A stretch of DNA of 64,000 bases from Opisthorchis felineus. Its lineage: Eukaryota; Platyhelminthes; Trematoda; Opisthorchiida; Opisthorchiidae. Each line of letters starts with the position of its first letter. Position 1 is the first letter of the stretch. The position numbers were made by a program, and so were the translations under genes. Below are positions 59,497 through 64,000 of the stretch, in pieces. A model generated the notes under the pieces. It had not been told where the DNA came from. It was given only the letters and a program-made list of their open reading frames with translations, and ran no database searches. Location: contig SJOL01008415.1 of the NCBI GenBank assembly GCA_004794785.1, forward strand, positions 207,164-271,163. The letters run 5' to 3'.

Positions 59497-59562
59497 TATC
59501 GGGATTTGAACCCCGGACACCTGACTAGCGAGAGGAGCGCGTTACCATAACTTCCACCAGTC
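59497..59562 (-). repeat. tRNA-derived SINE head (minus)
   Basis: On the minus strand GGTAACGCGCTCCTCTCGCT (box A region) is followed by TCCGGGGTTCAAATCCCGA, a very good B box. It is related to the head at 9700-9767. The sequence 5' of it (59580-59620) resembles the arms of the palindrome at 9780-9880. Confidence 0.65.
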
Positions 59563-61349
59563 CATGGTGGACGCATGTGAGTTATCAGGTTTTGACAGAC
59601 GAATGTGCTTACGTTTGAACAATGTGTCAGGTGTGCCCAAACCTATGAACGACGATTCCGTAATTATTTTCGTTTCGTCGACCGAATGACTAGGGATGGA
59701 TCGAAAATAATTTCTCTGAAACCGTGTGGAGACACTGTTGAGACTTGTATAGGTGTTAAGTCTAGTCTGACTACGCACCTCAGTGTTTTCATTTCAAAGG
59801 CATTCGTTTAAATATGTTTAATTGGGCAAATTCTCAAGCTCATCCGTACACCTCCGATTAGAAGGTAATTTGTCAGCACACGTTTAAACTTGCCTCAACA
59901 TACAAAAAGGTGAAAGTAAAGTGGTGCAGTATTTTTTCTTAGTGCCTAGTAATACTCATAATTTTTAGCTGTAGGCAGCAAACCCTTAATCGAAAGTTGC
60001 TGAAAGGTGATCTTTATGTAAAAACTGTTTATATGGGTTTGTGGTCTCTCGCTTATCTGAAACACAGAAACGAGCTCAAGAACATTTTTCGGTTCTGAAT
60101 TACACACATCGTCAGGCACATATGCCATGATTGCAATGGTTTTTGGTTTACAAGGCGGCATTTGGCAAAGATGGACGGCAAAAATGACGACTTTTGCGCA
60201 ATACTTCTCTCCCTCTTTGTTTATCTCGAAAATATCCTTAGTTTGTTGTTATTCAGAAAAATAAATTTGCTGTTTTGCGTTGCTAAACTGTAACACTTAC
60301 TGTTCAGTTCACCCAAAACTACAACCTCATCAGACTTTCACCATAGCGGCGCAATCAAATGATATCATAGAAGTTGTACGCATCAAAACTCAACCTATCC
60401 ATATAACAGAACAAAGTAATACAATTTTGAGCCAATGTCCCGCCTTACAAAAACCGTTGCATATTCTTTTTCCTCACCACCCTGGAATTGCCATCTGAAC
60501 CGCTAGCGTCGTGCATCTAAACAGAGAAAAAGTGATTCGCGCAGATACTCGGAGGTCTTTTGACGAACCTGCTTTGAAGTAATGCACCATCACCTACAAA
60601 TTGGGATCCGTTGGGATAGTTCCTGTACAGTGCTAGAAGTGACTGGTAACCTAACAGCGTTTCGCATAGCTGCATGCCTCACATCAGTGCCAACCTAAAG
60701 TGATGAAGTCACCGAATGTTGCTCGTTTGTTTGCTGAACTTCTGTGCAATAAACTGAAAAGTGGACCCGTGGGACCAAAATGGCTCGATTTCGATGCACT
60801 GTGGTTCAAACTCATTGCCGATGAGCAAGACGGATCACCGCTAGTCTAATTTGACAGTATGGAGAAGTATAACTTTTCGGAGAAAAAGAAATAACCTTTG
60901 GAGACTTGTGATCTGTGCACAACATGACCCGGCGTCCTTGTAACATCCTGCCGAATTTGTGGACCCTAAAGCCAAAGCTTCTCTTTTCATTTGGTTGTAC
61001 TTCTGAGAGGACGGCGATGCCCGACTGATCACGGCTATGACAAGAGCCAGGTGGAGGTCAGGACTTGGGACTGCATTCGAACTACCGTCTAACGTCTACC
61101 AACTGGACTTTTGCGTATAATTCACCGGGTGACTTCAAACCATCAGCCAACACAAACGGCTGGGCAAGCATGGTCAGACGAATCGTGCGTACATATGTGC
61201 GCGTGGTAGTGGCTGTCTGTATGCGCGAGCAGTTAGGCTACGCATGTGGGTAACAATATAGGGGCGAGAGATCAGTGTGCGCTCGATAAGGTGGCATAGG
61301 AAGGGATTTTGCAATGTTCCGGTGTTTCCTGCACCCACGCCATAGGAAC
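59563..61349. other. No supportable gene
   Basis: SINE-associated sequence at the start, then short frames only. Confidence 0.4.
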
Positions 61350-61379
61350 TGAACTATTCACTGCAGCGACAGTTTAAGA

Positions 61380-61680
61380 TCGTGCTGATAGAGCCCCTGA
61401 TGTGCGTTGATAATCAAGAAGCCCTTACAACAGGTACAGGATGATGATATTGATGATATTATGAAGGTTGATTCACACCGGTGGAAAGATCACCACAAAG
61501 TCGAACCCATCCGTCAGGCTTCTTAACTGCTATAACTGGTGCAGACTAAGAGTGACAGTTCATTCTTCCAGAACTCCACCATTTTTCAAGAGGTCCAATT
61601 TGGCGTCTTGTGCTTCTGTTTTGGAGTACAGTACAGGAGGTCTGAGCCTACTTCCTTACTCAATAAACAACACCGATTTT
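61380..61680 (-). pseudogene. Ty3/Gypsy reverse transcriptase fragment
   Basis: On the minus strand SAPVIAVKKPDGWVRLCGDL and STGVN match the beginning of Gypsy RT (relatives: SPVVVVKKPDG.VRLC.DFS.GLN). HPVPV follows, then in another frame LIINAHQGLYQHDL matches the later LTINTHRGLYQ motif. The ~35 residues that should separate them, containing the first catalytic Asp, are deleted. No other pol domain is attached. A Gln-rich, coiled-coil-like minus frame at about 62860-63080 might be gag of the same element, but this is weak. Confidence 0.75.
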
Positions 61681-64000
61681 GCTGATTCCAATCTTTCGTA
61701 AAAATATCACCACGTAATTTCATCACGTAATTTCTGCACAGCTTCTCAGTGCGTATCAGTGGGCGCCACTAACCTGACATGACGAGACAGGCCAACTGCA
61801 CATGGTTATATCTATTAGAATTGCAGTTAGGTGGGACATCCCAAAAGTCAAGAATCTCTAAGTTCCAGACTTTTTACTGGTGCATACATAACAGCATGAG
61901 AGCCTAGAAGCAAAGCCACATTTCAGTTGGCCAAAGAATGGGGTTCGGAGAGGGTATTTTTGGCTCTTCGGACGTTTGGGGCTTTTGATGGTTTTCCAAG
62001 CATAGATCACTTTGAGTGAGAGATAATGACAGTATGTGATGCCATATCGACTCAAAGTGACACTTGAGTTGTTTATTTTCACTGTCAAGTAATTCCACTT
62101 TTTGAAGCAAACACCACTTCAGACTGGTGCCTTACATGAGGGCTCTGGAACACTCTCAGTGTGGTTTTTGTTACCTGCCCAGGTGATCACAGAATGGGCA
62201 GCACCGAACGAAATACTATTTTCCGCATTGTCTGCATGCAGAGGGCACCTACTGATTGTGCAAAGGTTAATCATGCGTGACCTTTCGACATCGATCAACG
62301 GATGCCGCGTTCTTGTGGTGTGAGGAGGACTCTGACATCTGAACATCTGTTTTTAGATTGATCAGACGCATACATTCTGGTGTCAGATGCTGAATGGAGG
62401 GTTCTGTGGTGGAATCTAACTTTGCTAACAGATGGTTTCAGTTATCGTCATTTTTAGATGTCAGCTCTGACAGCATCACCGGAGCTTTGGACTGCATATG
62501 TGAGAGCTGCATTGGATAAAACCTCAGATTTTCGACTAACTCTCCCAAAGTACGTGACTATATTACTGGTTGACTGCAGGAACATGTTTGAGTCGTTGTA
62601 GTGGATATTGATGTTTAAACAGAACTTTCCAACAATACTTGAAGCGTGAACCGGCTAGATTTATTTAGAGAGATGCAGATGTGATTTTGCGCGTGTTTGG
62701 CAGCTCACAGTTTTGACATCAGAAGACGGAAACTGGATAGCAACTGCCACCTAGAATGACTGACGTCAGGATCACACTCCGATCATTACTGAATAGGTGC
62801 ATACCTGTTGCTGCATTACCAAGGGGGGGGGTTGATCATGTTCTAACCATTTCATCCAGTTTAGCCAAGTTGTACTGTGAGTGACTCAGAGCTTTTGTTG
62901 TCTTCTGTTGCTCATTGGTAGCTGCTGCTGATTCATTTGCATCCGCTTTTTCCACATCTGTCTTCCCCAATATTGTAACAATCCAACAAGAACTTCATTT
63001 AGCTGTATCATCTACTGTTCACGCTGTAGCTGTTGCTCTACAACTAGCACTTTCCGCATTCCTACTTTTTCCAACCTGAATTTGATCCAACTGTGTGCGT
63101 GTGTGCATACACCGATCCAATAGGAATCTATGTGAAACTTCAACCTTTCGCCCACTCTACCCACACAAATGTGGACAAGACGGACGAGTCAAACTAGCTG
63201 TACTCTCTAAGCATTATCCCCGATAAGAGAAAAAAGCACTGAAACGTAGAGACGATCGGTGATCGTGGCAAGGCTGGTCGTTTGAATGAACATGAGACAC
63301 GATGTCCAAGGTCTAGTTCTGACAACGGTTTTGACAACCTGTTACATTCACGGGTGAATGTTATCTTGTACTAACCAGCTTACATTTGCCCTTCGTGCAT
63401 GGGGCTGTGGTGGAACCACGTGACTGGGTGGCGAACTCTGTTCAAGGAAGGGACCGTGGGCGTCCAACCACAATTGGAGATTCATAAGGTACTGGATTGG
63501 CTGACATAACTCCTGTGCTAGATACTTCCATGCGCCAGAAGCTGCTGAAGGAGATCACGCATTCAGTGGTACACTTACTTACCACACGTGTCTTGTGTGC
63601 GTTCCGCCAAGTGACATAAATATCAGTCAGAAATTGCGCTAGAAACGTACTATTGTGATACAACAACCTTCGGCTTCCTCAAATACTGGAGTGTTTCATT
63701 GAACAGGCTGATTGTGACTTGTGTTGTTGACCTCAGGTTAATCTCTTTCGCGATTCATTCTACTAGAATATGATTGATCTGAAATGACGCTATGCTTGAG
63801 TCACCAAAAGTATACCTAAGAAAACGTCGTTTTTTGCTGTCGTGATAAAATGGATGGTTTTTAAGTAGGTGTGCGTATGGATTTGTAAACGCTTCTGACA
63901 TTAAATTTAACTCCATCTTCCACACGATAACAGCCACGCAGTCGAAAATAACCCCAAGTAGATCATAAGGAATTGTAAGTTCTCGTAAAATACCCTCATT
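61681..64000. other. No supportable gene
   Basis: Short frames only. A minus-strand frame at 61904-62110 begins with a heptad-like LQKVELLDSENKQLK, and a Gln-rich minus block near 62860-63080 could be Gypsy gag debris. Neither can be assigned. A G run (9 G) is at about 62823-62831. Confidence 0.35.

Overview
The window is animal genomic DNA and almost certainly comes from a parasitic flatworm (Platyhelminthes). I infer this from Penelope-like retroelements with GIY-YIG tails, a Merlin transposon, hammerhead-ribozyme repeats, and a kinase gene with very long introns packed with transposon debris. I cannot name the species. No bacterial or phage genes, intact operons or CRISPR arrays are seen. 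The sequence is AT-leaning and almost every longer reading frame is chance or decayed transposon.

The only cellular gene I recognise with confidence is the 3' part of a calcium/calmodulin-dependent protein kinase I (CaMK1) gene on the + strand. Four exons (24706-24793, 49172-49284, 51234-51403, 57665-57946) join in phase through GT-AG introns of about 24.4, 1.9 and 6.3 kb. They encode the last ~217 residues: the APE motif and C-lobe, the autoinhibitory/calmodulin-binding segment and a 3' tail ending in a stop. The N-lobe, HRD, DFG and activation-loop exons were not found and are probably upstream of the window. Two unrecognised minus-strand blocks with splice-like borders (48652-48957 and 10730-10865) are possible exons of other genes.

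Most of the rest is mobile DNA. The most interesting family is a ~260-340 bp repeat (called R1 here) that carries a minimal type I hammerhead ribozyme near its 3' end. About eleven copies or fragments lie on both strands, seven with a recognisable ribozyme and one (27093-27135) with an apparently intact catalytic core. Its stem III is a loop-less ACCGGU palindrome, which suggests dimeric action. This resembles the hammerheads known from Penelope-like elements and metazoan retrozymes.

Other elements: Penelope-like remnants at 13.2-14.9 kb (with YVDD and a GIY-YIG remnant), 14.95-15.43 kb, 29.8-30.3 kb, 36.4-37.3 kb (folded into a ~320 bp inverted repeat) and 44.75-45.06 kb; a nearly intact Merlin DNA transposon with 36-bp terminal inverted repeats at 45071-46236; Ty3/Gypsy pol remnants at 31.4-33.3 kb (+) and 61.4-61.7 kb (-); a Copia-like reverse transcriptase scrap at 21.5-21.86 kb; a Tc1/IS630-type (DDE_3) transposase pseudogene at 55.0-55.7 kb; tRNA-derived SINE heads, two pairs of them inverted; and several microsatellites. 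Most lie inside the 24-kb CaMK1 intron or upstream of the first visible exon. Long tracts between them hold nothing I can support.
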